A stretch of 34,934 bases of DNA from positions 1,708,879 through 1,743,812 of the forward strand of contig BFEA01000217.1 in the NCBI GenBank assembly GCA_003427395.1. The letters are read 5' to 3'. Numbering within the stretch: the stretch's first letter is position 1; the number at the start of each line of letters is the position of its first letter. Made by a program: the position numbers and the translations under genes. Shown here one piece after another: positions 9,364 through 19,914 of this stretch. The DNA is from Chara braunii. Its lineage: Eukaryota > Streptophyta > Charophyceae > Charales > Characeae. The notes beneath the pieces are model-generated. The model searched no databases. It saw only the letters and a list, made by a program, of their open reading frames with translations, and was not told the DNA's origin.

Positions 9364-10026
9364 ATGAGCACAGTTCAGTCTGCGTCGGTCAGTGAGTCAG
9401 TGTTGGCCAACCTCAATCGGATTTCTTGCAAAGAGGCATTCCATTATCAGTATGTTAATGCCATTGGTTTCAAACAGGGAGATCTGTCAATCTTCGTTGT
9501 CCAGACCAGCTTTGCCGATGGTACTATTCATGACCTGAGGCCATACCTGAAAAAAGGGAAGGAGGCTCATGATCATTTTGACGCAGTTTGGATCTCTGCC
9601 ACAAGGTATCTCGAGCAGAGGGAGAGGGAGCTCGACGAGAGTGGCACTACTCTGATCCACAGCTTCGGGCCGATGCTTTATACTGACTATGCTAGGCCTC
9701 CAGTCCCTTCCCTTCTCACTGATGGCACGAGTTGGCTGGATATGATTGGTCTGGCAAAGAGGTATATCTCTCCTGCGGTGATCGACATTGGGGCGTTGAC
9801 AGAGCCTAGCGAGTACCCCTACCTCAGACGAGGAGTCTTTTTAGTGGATGGACTGCCTATTTTGTGGGAGGAGTTTTGCTCAATGGTTAACTACCGTGTT
9901 ATGTGCCTCGGATGGTCATGCTCAGAGCTAGTTGGCTACAGATGGCTTTTCGTCACGAAGCCTCAGTCTCAGATTGTACTTAGGCGTGGACCTCGACACC
10001 AGAGAGGAGTAGTGAAAAAAGATTGA
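9364..10026 (+). CDS. Uncharacterised 220-residue protein
   Basis: This is the longest intact ORF in the first third of the window: 220 codons from ATG 9364 to TGA. An upstream in-frame extension to 9310 has no ATG, so 9364 is chosen. Composition is balanced and protein-like, with no low-complexity tract. Visible pieces include a charged segment near residues 63-95 (HDLRPYLKKGKEAHDHFDAV, then a helix-like YLEQRERELDES), a Pro-rich stretch near 120, and two hydrophobic, Trp-containing stretches toward the C-terminus (LPILWEEFCSMV and CLGWSCSELVGYRWLFV). It ends in a basic tail. No signal peptide is clear, and no catalytic signature or known family is recognised. It is downstream of, and on the same strand as, the two small paralogous ORFs, and about 390 bp upstream of retroelement remnants that are full of stops. 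Its intact state contrasts with those remnants. It could be a host gene exon or an element-encoded protein. Confidence 0.5.
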   Translation: MSTVQSASVSESVLANLNRISCKEAFHYQYVNAIGFKQGDLSIFVVQTSFADGTIHDLRPYLKKGKEAHDHFDAVWISATRYLEQRERELDESGTTLIHSFGPMLYTDYARPPVPSLLTDGTSWLDMIGLAKRYISPAVIDIGALTEPSEYPYLRRGVFLVDGLPILWEEFCSMVNYRVMCLGWSCSELVGYRWLFVTKPQSQIVLRRGPRHQRGVVKKD

Positions 10027-10412
10027 GAGATGGACCAGAGGGATGAGTGAGGACTCTTCAGAGGTGCTGACCACGCTCGTTTATGTGTACTTTCTGAGAT
10101 TATTATGAGTTCCCATTCTTCCCTCACTCGATTGCCTTTGTTTTGTTCGAGTCAGTCAGTCTTGTTTTCTGCATTATTCTTGCTTGATGATTGTCATTGT
10201 GGACATTTTGTCATAGTTCTCAAAATCAGATTGACATAATTGATGCATGCATAGCACCCTATAATTTTATGATTATTGTTTGTATTAATTCTCCGTTGTT
10301 CCGAATCAAAATAATAGATTCCTAAGACCAGGGATCGGCGAAGATCGCAATTGAAGGGTCTGGCTCGAAGCCGGACGCACACAACAGGAAGGGATTTGCA
10401 TTATTTAATTTA
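10027..10412. other. AT-rich spacer, possible 3' untranslated region
   Basis: The sequence after the 220-codon ORF is T-rich and AT-rich with no supported ORF. It contains aataatag and several taatt motifs that could serve polyadenylation, but no single signal stands out. The boundary with the retroelement remnant lies somewhere near 10400; no LTR edge or target duplication is visible. Confidence 0.3.
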
Positions 10413-10847
10413 TTGCAATCACATACAAAATCCTGCGTGACAACGTGTTGGCTTTCCGGTTGCCCAAAGAGGCTCGACTGGAAAAAGTGCGACACCGGTT
10501 CCTTAAGGGGAGTGTTATGCTATGGTCTAGGGGATCTAACATTTCATTCGTACCTATACGGACAAGAGTTCCTCCTCATAACGAATCTTGAGCCCTTATT
10601 GGCTCTCAAGGAGCTCACCAATTACACGTGGATGATTGAACGTTGGGCGATAAGGCTGCAAGAATACGATTTCGACATCATTCATTGGAAAACGGAGAAG
10701 CACAAAAATGCAGACAGGTTGACCAGATTACACCGTCCAGGCAAGGTGCCACGAATAGGAGAGATCACCCCGTGGAAGGAGCTGGAGCCACCCAAGGGGC
10801 CGACGTACGAAAAAGTGAAGGTTCTTCCTCGACCGACAGGGAAGTGA
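10413..10847 (+). pseudogene. RNase H remnant of Ty3/gypsy pol
   Basis: RNase H degrades the RNA strand of the RNA-DNA hybrid during reverse transcription. The frame contains EFLLITNLEPLLALKEL (family form: Thr-Asp-His-x-Pro-Leu), then ERWAIRLQEYDFDIIHW and KHKNADRLTRL (family form: Asn-x-Ala-Asp-x-Leu-Ser/Thr-Arg). The catalytic Asp of the T-D-H motif is replaced by Asn here. The first ~40 residues of this frame do not look like RNase H, and a different frame (about 10424-10545) reads a more protein-like LPKEARLEKVRHRFLKGS, so a frameshift near 10540 is likely. The frame closes in a basic Pro-rich linker ending at 10847. Confidence 0.8.
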
Positions 10848-11165
10848 CGCGTGGCCCTTTCTCCTGCTTCTTCCTCCTTTTTTTCCTTGCCAGATCAATT
10901 TTGCTATTTTTTGTGAAGCTATTTCACGAGTTTATTATGTTTTGATGTGACCACACAGAGAAGGCTATGTCGATTGGATAGACTGCACTAAGTGTGTCTC
11001 GAAAGCCCACGGGTCGTGCATTCAATATAGAACACTCAAAAGCCTTGGCTTTGCCCTCTATGCCGCGCTGATAAGATCCCCACGGAAGCTCGATTTCTAG
11101 AGGCTACATCGGAGGACTGAAAAAACAAGATGACTTAGATGCGTAGAAGTATGGACAAATGTCCC

Positions 11166-12464
11166 CATGATAGCAACAATTGTCGGAAACTCTTTTCGAG
11201 AATTCTCCAAGAAGGATAGGAGACGAGTCAATGAGAGAGCTCGGGATTATAGATGGAGCGAAGGACAGCTAGAAAAGCGGAAGACGGACGGAAGTGGAAT
11301 TTGAATGTCCGTACCGCATCCGTTTATGAGGTATGACTGGGTTAAGTCAACACATGAAGAAACCGCCGCTCACTTCGCCGTCAGGATTACGCAGTTAGCT
11401 ATCAACAAGAATGAATGGTATTGTTCTAATATTGGGGACAATGTTAAGTTCATCGTCAAAAATTGTCCAGTCTGAGCGCCAGACAAAACGTCGGTCTAGT
11501 CACCGAGGTCCATTGTGTCAACTGTAGTTGAACGGCCGTTTCAAAGGGTTAGCATGGATACGACGGATATTGTTGTTCCCCCTGGGCCAAACAACTGTGA
11601 ATATTTAGTCCTTTTTGTATTTGTAGACCATTTTTCCAAATGGATCGAGGCCTACCCATGCAAGATGAGACAAACGACAAAGATTGTACGGTATGTCAAC
11701 CGTTTTCACGGAATGCATCAGGACACGGAGGAAATCCTAACGGACAATGGAGCAAAATTCCGAGGAGAAGTCATGAGGAACCTAATTGTACATGGCGTCT
11801 CCATTTGAAATACGACACCTCATATGTCGCAATTGATCAGTCTCATAGAAAATGCGAACCGAGTGATCAAGACCGCCCTGTGTCGGAATATCGCGGTTAG
11901 AGATACGAGACCCTGGCCCGATATTGTAGATATGATCTTAGCCATTCACCAAGGCATGCCTTACGAATTAACAGGACTGTCCCCTTTCCAGTTACGGGCC
12001 AACAACCTAGCCTGTGTGTCACTACCGAGCCTAGACGATGAAACGACCCTAGGTTGACGTTCCACAAGGGCAACGGCCAAGGAAAAAGTCAAGCGTCACC
12101 TTGAATTGATGGAAAAGGACCTCCCTCGACTAGCCCGAAAAAGATAGCGAATGACTGAATTGGCCTAAGGCGGCAGGTCCGAAGTTACGAAGCCCAAAAC
12201 AGGAACGTTGGGCCTCGACCCTGGTATAAATGAGGGGACGGAGTGCAAGTGAGAAAATGCGCTCGTCAAGGCAAACTTGCGCCACAATTCTTTGGTCAAT
12301 TCCGTGTAGTCGGGCTTGGTCCTAACGGGGTGAACATGGTGTGCCTTGCTCCCGAGGTTTCGGGCAGTCGATCAGCCAGGCCGATCATCCGCCATATGTC
12401 CTATCTTCAACCTTTTTTCTACCTCCTCTCCTACCTCTCCCCCTGCATCACCCCCGTCTTTTGA
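11166..12464 (+). pseudogene. Integrase remnant (zinc, catalytic and C-terminal modules)
   Basis: Integrase inserts the cDNA into the host genome. The N-terminal zinc-binding part is a remnant near 11345-11475 (HEETAAHF, then a single Cys in VKNCPV; the second Cys codon region has become a stop). The catalytic core from 11515 reads FQRVSMDTTDIV, FVDHFSKWIEAYPC, EEILTDNGAKF and, after one in-frame stop at 11806-11808, LIENANRVIKTAL, so all three acidic positions of the D,D-35-E triad are present. A frameshift lies between 12057 and 12243. The C-terminal module reads RQGKLAPQFFGQFRVVG and ends HMSYLQPFF, the usual GPY/F-type end. Stop codons and the frameshift make it non-functional. The frame then runs toward the extra 3' ORF. 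Confidence 0.85.
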
Positions 12465-14008
12465 GTGGGATAGCAACGATCCTGAATCTTTTTCCTCCCC
12501 TTCTCACGGGCTCTCACTTTCTCTCTCTTCATCTTCGCCACGAGCTTTTCTACTGAGCAGGTGATTAGCCAACGTATGTTGATGCCACGGGGCCACATTT
12601 CATCGATTCGACAAGCACAACACCCTTGGATGAGCTCGGATCTCCTTTCGGTTTACAAAGTTCTTCAACTCAGCACGCGGCAGCAGAGTTCAGGTTCACC
12701 CACACTGCCAACAGAGCGAGGGTGCAGGCCGAGGCATCGACCTTTTTACGGTTGTCAATACCAGGAGTTAGCCACGTCTTCGTGATTGTCTCTTTCAACA
12801 GGGACCTCACAACGTTGGACGAAGGGCTCCACATGGAGATCCTTAACTTGTTACGGGATTGGGCGAGGGAACTTATGGCCTCGTGGAGACAACTTCTCGT
12901 GCGGCCTGAGGAGCGGATCGTCGACACCAACATCGTCGACGTGCACCAAATCCGAACTCATTGAATGGAGCCTGAGGTGATCCTTCCCGAACTTACTCCT
13001 TTTGATGATGAACCAGCACCGACTCTCGACATTCAGGCTATGCTCTGACTTACCCGTCTTTTGGCAGTCCGCCACCAGCACACACCTATCTTTTCGTGCC
13101 AAGGAGATCCATGTGTCGATCTTGAATGAGGCCAGGTGGAGAGCATGCTGGGACACGTACGTGTCACTCAGTTTCTGCTTGCTCAAAATCATGTTCCGCT
13201 GGTCTGAACAGTCTGACGTGGCAAACGAAGACGAGATCCCGAACGACGAGGTGGAGCTGTTGGTGATTCAGGCGTGGAGGACCGACATGGAAGGCGAGTT
13301 GGTGGGGATCTTATTCGGGCTGGTGGGCATAGATCATCTGGTGTCGATTACAGACGAATTGCTGGTATTTCTGGCACAGCTCCTCGACGATCTACCTTTG
13401 GGCATCATCGCTCAATGCCATCAGTGTCCCGCGCACAACACTCTGGAGCGAGCCTTGACACCCCAACTATTATGGACGCCTTGCTCCGAGACATACGGTG
13501 AGAACCGCTATTACCCGTCGATAAGCAAGTACTTGGAGTCGGTGGAGGTAATCCATCCCCACTTATGGGAACAAGTGGGAGCACTGGATGTAGCGACCAC
13601 TGAGAATGAGGCGGAAGATAGCACGGAAATAGAATCGAGTGGTTCTGCCTATAGCGAGCACAGTGAGAGTGAGTCGGGAGAACAGAATGGATCAGCGCGG
13701 AATGGAGCGAGTCAGAAGACGTGGCGACTGCACAATGGAGGCAAGAAAGAGCGGAGGGGAAGCGACCTATAGATCAACAGGCCGGATTATCGCAGCCGCC
13801 TTTACATGACGACCCTACACGTGGCCCGGAGCCGCCATAAGAAGAGTCTGAACGAGATTGCGGCATCACTGCAGCAGGGTCTAGTAGCAGAAAGAGAAGA
13901 AGAAGAACTTCGCCGCCTCAATCCCCTCCACCATGGCCCGCTCATCGCATACGTATAGATGTGAGCAATCGGGCGTTGTCCCCGGTCATTATCCCACCGT
14001 CCCCTTGA
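12440..14008 (+). pseudogene. Extra 3' ORF downstream of integrase, unknown function
   Basis: Protein-like sequence continues for ~1.5 kb after integrase, split over frames. A Pro/Ser-rich start (PPASPPSFEWDSNDPESF) is followed by a frame from about 12574 to 13048 with one stop at 12962-12964, containing SIPGVSHVFVIVSFNRDL and helical segments (EILNLLRDWARELMASWRQL). A third frame to 13772 has Leu-rich segments (DELLVFLAQLLDDLPLGIIA) and an acidic Ser/Glu-rich tail (SEHSESESGEQ). A last frame to the stop at 14006-14008 has a basic SRKRRRTSPP cluster that looks like a nuclear localisation signal. There is no clear signal peptide or transmembrane anchor, so it does not look like an envelope protein. 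The codon-like composition and the collinear order suggest one ORF of roughly 500 residues, now broken by at least three frameshifts. No family is recognised. Confidence 0.5.
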
Positions 14009-15539
14009 TTACCACACCCTCCACCAAGTCGAGAACCGCTCCCCATTTCCTCTTAGTTGGCACCCCTTTCCGCCTTCCCTATTCTACGAGCTTTATTCCA
14101 CCTGGCTCATCACCACCGTTTTCCCTCATCCGACCACTCGCTCCCTCGCTTCCTTCCGTCCTTATATCCTTTTTTTCAGTGTGGCATGGCGCAACTATAA
14201 TAATATAGAGGTTTACTGCATAATCACGGGAACTATCCCCGCATGTTACCACTATGAGCAGTTTCGCGCCACCATCCCCCGCACCCTCTGCACCCTCTAC
14301 CCAGATTACTTGGCCTCCCTCCCGCATCAGAATCACTGATTCCCTCGCATCCATTGCATCATCCACTATGCCCGACTCCCCACTGGAGTGATTGCATTGC
14401 AACGCTTCTTGCCCCCTCTCCCCAACTCTCATCCTCCATCTCCCCCTCCCGTTCTGAGCTGCCATACGCCCCAGAACTAGAAAGGTAGATTCGGGGTGGA
14501 ATTGTACACGTGTTATATGAAAGATATTCATACTCTTATCATACGATAATTGATACGTGTAAATATGATATTGAGTGTCACTGCTTCTTTTTCGTCTCTT
14601 CGGCAGAATCATCGGAGGCTAAGTTTGGAACCCCCTGGGCGTCACATATGTGACAATCTCCTTTCTGATGAGTGTCACTTTTTGTATGTCCAGGTTCTGG
14701 GGTGCTTAGATGAGATCGGGGACGAATTGCACAAGTGCCCTTATTTTTTTTTATTTTTTTTTTGGATCTTGCAAGAATCGTGGTGGTTAGTCCGCAACTT
14801 CGCAAGCGAGAGGGAATAACGGTCGTTGCGCCTTTTTCCTTTTGTTGGCGGGGCCGGGCGATAAATCTTTTTGAATTTTGAACTTGCAAGGAACCCGCAC
14901 GGGTTTTCGAAAATTATTTTGCAAATAAGACTTTAATTAGACTAGAAATTTGGGGAGATCGTAATTTTTGCTTGTTACTGCACGATACCTCTTGCTTGCG
15001 CGCGCCTTACAGTGCCCGACCCTGTGCTCTGGTCTAGCCATGCTTTAATTTTGCACGTAACTGTATTTTCTTCTTGGCAAGCGCGGATGTAACTGTAATC
15101 TTTCCATTATTGATTTCCTTTCGAGCACGCGCCCTCTTTCTCTTTGTCTCATTGGGCAAGTGCATGACTGGATCGATGCGTGGAGAGTGGCTATGTCCCC
15201 CACGCCGTGACTCGGCCATGCAATTGTAGGCACTTCCTCCTTCCTCTTCCCTCCACTTTAGCACAATCCCGATTATCTCGCGCAGATACTAAGTGCTATA
15301 AATTCCAAAAGCTCGACTAGCTCGCTCTCTAATCTACACTTTGGAGTTAGCGCGGTCAAGAGGATCGGTTAATATGCAAGAGCAAGACGGTGAGTAGGGA
15401 GTTGGGCGATCCGATGGTCTAGTGCTGAGTATGCGGGGTTTACATGTGGCCGCGAAGGACTGTGGCACACTGACGAACCTGGCTTGCATGCTTGGGCCAA
15501 GCGGGGTGACAACTCCGTGTTGTTGGTAGGTGCGAGGCA

Positions 15540-15542
<3 letters not shown>
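14009..15542. other. Decayed element tail and T-rich DNA
   Basis: A pyrimidine tract ending in cag at 14179 looks like a splice acceptor. From there one frame reads protein-like sequence (WRNYNNIEVYCIITG, then YHYEQFRATIPRTLCTLYPD) with one stop at 14337-14339 and a final stop at 14478-14480, so the element's coding part may extend to about 14480. A purine-rich stretch (agaaaggtagattcggggtgg) follows and could be a polypurine tract, but no LTR could be paired. 14600-15540 is AT- and T-rich with a T-run near 14745-14763 and no supported gene. The minus-strand ORF at 14079-14612 is treated as a shadow. Confidence 0.35.

Positions 15543-15609
<67 letters not shown>
15543..15609 (+). repeat. (GA)n microsatellite
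   Basis: Uninterrupted GA dinucleotide repeat, about 33 units. ORFs reading Leu-Ser or Glu-Arg runs through it are artefacts of the repeat. Confidence 0.98.
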
Positions 15610-15611
<2 letters not shown>

Positions 15612-16980
15612 GTTGGAGTGGTGTTTTCTCGCCGCATCTTCTGTATAATTTTGATTTTGGCATTGGCCACCTTTGTTTGCGACAATCTCGAATTTTTCCT
15701 TTTCGATTGATGTGTGAATTATCTCCTTTTCCCCCGCCCCTTTCTTTTTGGTGAACCAGGGATATCCGGCGGTTGCAGTTTCAATTGATTGATTGGTTGC
15801 CTCAAAGGCACGAATGATATCCATTGATGAGTCAGGGGATTGTTGCATGTTCGGACGTCTCGTTGTTTGATGTATGAGAAATTGCTCCTTCTCTCTTCCT
15901 TTGTGCGCACCCGTATGTTTGCGTATGCTCCTTGATCGGTTGTCCAAATTGCATTAAGTCTACGGATGTCGTCTTCCCAAATAGACCAAGAGTAGAATAG
16001 ATGCATGCATAGCGAGTTGTCTTAAACCCTGTCGGAAACAGATCCTGTGCATGCATGTATACGAATGACCAAAAGATGAGGCGGTCATCCTGTATACGAG
16101 TGTCTGCATGATCCTTCTTCAACCAGGCTGTGCCATGAACGCACAAATGTATGAATTGAAATTTCCTCGCGAGACATGGACATCGACATTCCAATTCTGA
16201 ATCACTGACCATGATGGTCTGAGGGACCGCGAGTACCGGAGGTACAGGGAAAACGAGCACCTCTTTCAACGATCGAGGTTGAGGCTTCATGAATTTCTAT
16301 GCCAAACTAAGAACGATTGGTTGTGTGCGTGGGACTTCCAGTAGGCCATAGGACAAAATCCCCGGATCCCGGATTACCACGACACTCATAACTACCAGCC
16401 CTACATGCAACTGGGGTTTGTCGCCATCGAAACCGATTTCCCTCCATTCTACCTCCTTCTTCCCTACCACAATCTAACAGTCGTCCCCTGGAACGTGATA
16501 GCCCCCTATTGACCCCGAAGGCCGTGCTCTGAGTGTCGGCAGTATCTCGCCTACCGGGCCGCGGGATTTGTCCGGCGAAGCCGTTCCGAAGCTGAGCACA
16601 GAGAACGCAGCCTCCGGCTGAGGCCTTCCACGTCAGACTCGGAGGTCTGTGAAACCCGTAGACGACAGGTGTTGGAGCAGAGAGACAGCCATTGCGTTCC
16701 CCTTGTACACAAAATACAAGCCCGCCCCAGGCGACGAGGCCGACAAAACTAACCGTCCGGCTCCGGGAAGCACGGATCAGATACCTGGCCCTCCACTGAA
16801 CCACTTGCACTTCTGTCATTGAAACTTGACACCAGAGATCTCAGTTCCTACCTGGGACTCCTCCCCACTTTCCTAAAACCTTGGCAGACCCCTTTTACGC
16901 AGTTCCAGGCCCTCTGTCACTCCTAAACAGGAAGTCGCACTGGGCGTCAGGTTGGGCGTCACAACAGCACCAGATCGCCA
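15610..16980. other. No recognised gene; possible unknown minus-strand ORF and LINE upstream part
   Basis: A minus-strand ORF of 152 codons at 15832-16290 has balanced composition (contains CPCLARKFQFIHLCVHG and RLIFWSFVYMHAQDLF) but no recognisable motif or paralogue here, and I do not call it a gene. 16300-16980 is probably the decayed upstream part of the LINE that becomes readable at 16981: a plus-strand stretch near 16745-16800 reads VRLREARIRYLALH, but the frame cannot be followed. Confidence 0.3.
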
Positions 16981-17458
16981 GCTTCAGTGGCGGTGTCCAG
17001 ATGGCAAGCCGTTCTGACTGAGAACCTCGAAGGACAAGAATCTCAATTTGAACTCCCATGGAAGACACTCACCTACCTCCCGAATGGAAAACAGGTAAGC
17101 ATCCTATGGATGCTATCTCTGCTAGTAACTCCATAGGCGGTCTGGCTGCTGAGGCGAGGGGTTGTAGTAGACCTACGTTGCACTAGGTGTAACTGGCCAT
17201 TTGAATCCACAAGACATCTCTAGTGGGAATGCCCAGCATCCGAGCGGATTTGGAAGTGGTCGGAATCCCACTGGAGAGATTTCGGAGGGGGGTAATTAGA
17301 TTGGGATGAGTGGTGGGTACTCCTGGGCTTCTTGCCTACAAACCACAAAGGCCGGAAAGGATGGGGATATGTGGCCCACGCAGTCAGAGGGATCATCTGT
17401 GAGGTCATCTGGACTGACCGGAACAGAGCCAGATTCCAGACTTGCCCACTCTCCGACG

Positions 17459-17677
17459 TTTTTTTTTTTTTTTTTGAAGAATTGCTCCGATCCATTCGTG
17501 GGGAGCGGCACGTGCTGGGAATCGGGCCCAGCGTCCCTTTTTTGAATTATACATCTTTGAACCATGCATGCAATGATCAGGACATAACCACTGTGCTGGA
17601 AACCGGGTCCAGCGTCCCATATCAAACTTTCCTCCTTTTCCTGCCTCGTGGCCCGGTCTCAAATCTATCCGAGTGAC
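17459..17677 (-). mobile_element. Minus-strand SINE-like insertion inside the LINE
   Basis: The insertion starts on the plus strand with 17 T, i.e. a poly(A) tail on the minus strand, and interrupts the LINE frame. Inside are two similar 19-base hairpins, 17514-17532 and 17595-17613, 81 bp apart. On the minus strand each looks like a tRNA T-arm (5-bp stem, 7-base loop CCCGATT or CCCGGTT, close to the TTCGANT loop), the B box of Pol III promoters. Short gacgtt copies at 17455-17460 and 17675-17680 could be the target-site duplication. Together this suggests a tRNA-derived SINE. A clear A box at the right distance was not found, so the class is tentative. Confidence 0.45.
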
Positions 17678-17705
17678 GTTCTGCACTGCCTGTTTCATCA
17701 AGGAT

Positions 17706-17771
17706 GATGGGGAAAGACTGATAAACAGCAGAAGTTTTGATGGGGAAAGACTGATAAACAGCAGAAGTTTC
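17706..17771 (+). repeat. 33-bp direct duplication in the LINE tail
   Basis: Two identical adjacent 33-bp copies (17706-17738 and 17739-17771) starting gatggggaaagactgata. The length is eleven codons, so the local reading frame is kept. It has the look of a recent slippage duplication, since no substitutions separate the copies. Confidence 0.9.
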
Positions 17772-17949
17772 AGACTCGCAGAGGAACTGGAAAGTTAGCA
17801 GCGACTTTTCGCAGGCAAGAATCTGTTAGCTAAGCTGGCTGATGCTGCCAGTTTCCTTCTCCGAGTTGAATTGCGAGGTCCCCGGCTTGTCGGAGACTTT
17901 GTAATGAATTGATGGATTGTGAAAAAAGAAAAAAGAAAAGAAAAAGAAC

Positions 17950-18276
17950 TAACGTACTGCTACTAATGTGCTAGCATATAACCTACTGCTACTGATGTGC
18001 TAGCCTATCTACTAACCACCTAGCACGGTGGTTTGGATCTTCAGATCGGGGGTCCGAACCGACACTCCCTCCACCATCATTGTCGTCCTAGACCCTGTCT
18101 TCTGAACAGCAGAAAACTTCGAAATCAATCCACTAAAAATACGGAAAAAACAAACCATCATACCCTTATATGAACCTTACGCCAAGTTCTACTGTAGCAG
18201 TCGGCAAGAGGACCTTCAATCGTTGGCGTTCGACCATATTCTAAGTTCAACCTTACGCCTAGTCCGTTAAATCGGG

Positions 18277-18278
<2 letters not shown>
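17950..18278. other. Short spacer with a 28-30 bp duplication
   Basis: Two near-copies of tactgctactaatgtgctag lie at about 17956 and 17984. The rest, up to the GA tract, contains no ORF with recognisable content. Confidence 0.4.
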
Positions 18279-18365
<87 letters not shown>

Positions 18366-18800
18366 NNNNNNNNNNNNNNNNNNNNNNNNNNNNNNNNNNN
18401 NNNNNNNNNNNNNNNNNNNNNNNNNNNNNNNNNNNNNNNNNNNNNNNNNNNNNNNNNNNNNNNNNNNNNNNNNNNNNNNNNNNNNNNNNNNNNNNNNNNN
18501 NNNNNNNNNNNNNNNNNNNNNNNNNNNNNNNNNNNNNNNNNNNNNNNNNNNNNNNNNNNNNNNNNNNNNNNNNNNNNNNNNNNNNNNNNNNNNNNNNNNN
18601 NNNNNNNNNNNNNNNNNNNNNNNNNNNNNNNNNNNNNNNNNNNNNNNNNNNNNNNNNNNNNNNNNNNNNNNNNNNNNNNNNNNNNNNNNNNNNNNNNNNN
18701 NNNNNNNNNNNNNNNNNNNNNNNNNNNNNNNNNNNNNNNNNNNNNNNNNNNNNNNNNNNNNNNNNNNNNNNNNNNNNNNNNNNNNNNNNNNNNNNNNNNN

Positions 18801-18859
<59 letters not shown>
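18279..18859. repeat. (GA)n tract containing a 435-base assembly gap
   Basis: GA repeats at 18279-18365 and 18801-18859 flank a run of 435 N (18366-18800). The gap lies inside the microsatellite, so the missing sequence may be only more GA or may hide other DNA. The long Leu-Ser ORFs spanning it on the minus strand are not genes. Confidence 0.97.
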
Positions 18860-19873
<1,014 letters not shown>

Positions 19874-19914
19874 AAACTCATCAGGCAAGCACACGGCATA
19901 CATACATCGGCTGA

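Larger units (their letters stand above)
10413..14480 (+). mobile_element. 5'-truncated Ty3/gypsy retrotransposon with extra 3' ORF
   Basis: Plus-strand remnant containing, in order, RNase H (10413-10847), integrase zinc-binding and catalytic regions (about 11200-12057), integrase C-terminal GPY/F-like module (12243-12464) and an additional ORF region (12440-14480). The order RNase H before integrase is that of Ty3/gypsy elements. No gag, protease or reverse transcriptase was found upstream, and no LTR pair could be identified, so it is truncated or its ends are too decayed to see. Frameshifts and stops break every module. It differs from the element at 25.5-34.8 kb in sequence and in having no chromodomain after the integrase. 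Confidence 0.8.
16981..17949 (+). mobile_element. LINE 3' end (zf-RVT region and A-rich tail)
   Basis: One plus-strand frame from 16981 to 17458 gives the C-terminal part of a LINE ORF2 protein. It reads AVWLLRRGVVVDLRCTRCNW, then HL and WECP, the Cys-x2-Cys...His-x4-Cys zinc-knuckle pattern of the zf-RVT domain, then RIWKWSESHWRDF and GWGYVAHAVRGIICEVIW. Three in-frame stops (TAG, TAG, TAA) interrupt it, two of them where Trp or another conserved residue would be expected. The frame is split at 17459 by a minus-strand insertion and resumes in another frame near 17680 (RLFAGKNLLAKLADAASFLL). The copy ends in an A-rich tail at about 17921-17949, as expected for a retroposed LINE. Endonuclease and reverse transcriptase parts are absent, consistent with the usual 5' truncation. 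Dead copy. Confidence 0.75.

Noticed and set aside
14079-14612. 177-codon minus-strand ORF
   Set aside because: It lies opposite a better plus-strand reading, has no recognisable motif, and its composition mirrors the pyrimidine-rich plus strand.
15369-15947. Leu-Ser run ORFs at this and the other GA/CT tracts (18158, 20780, 25137 and others)
   Set aside because: They are translations of dinucleotide repeats, and one of them crosses the N gap.
16307-16819. 170-codon minus-strand ORF
   Set aside because: It is opposite the decayed LINE region, Arg/Gly/Cys-rich without motif, and likely a shadow.
18021-18060. tRNA-like A box (tagcacggtgg) and B box (ggtccgaacc)
   Set aside because: Only about 18-19 bases separate the boxes, too few for an anticodon arm, and the arms do not pair.
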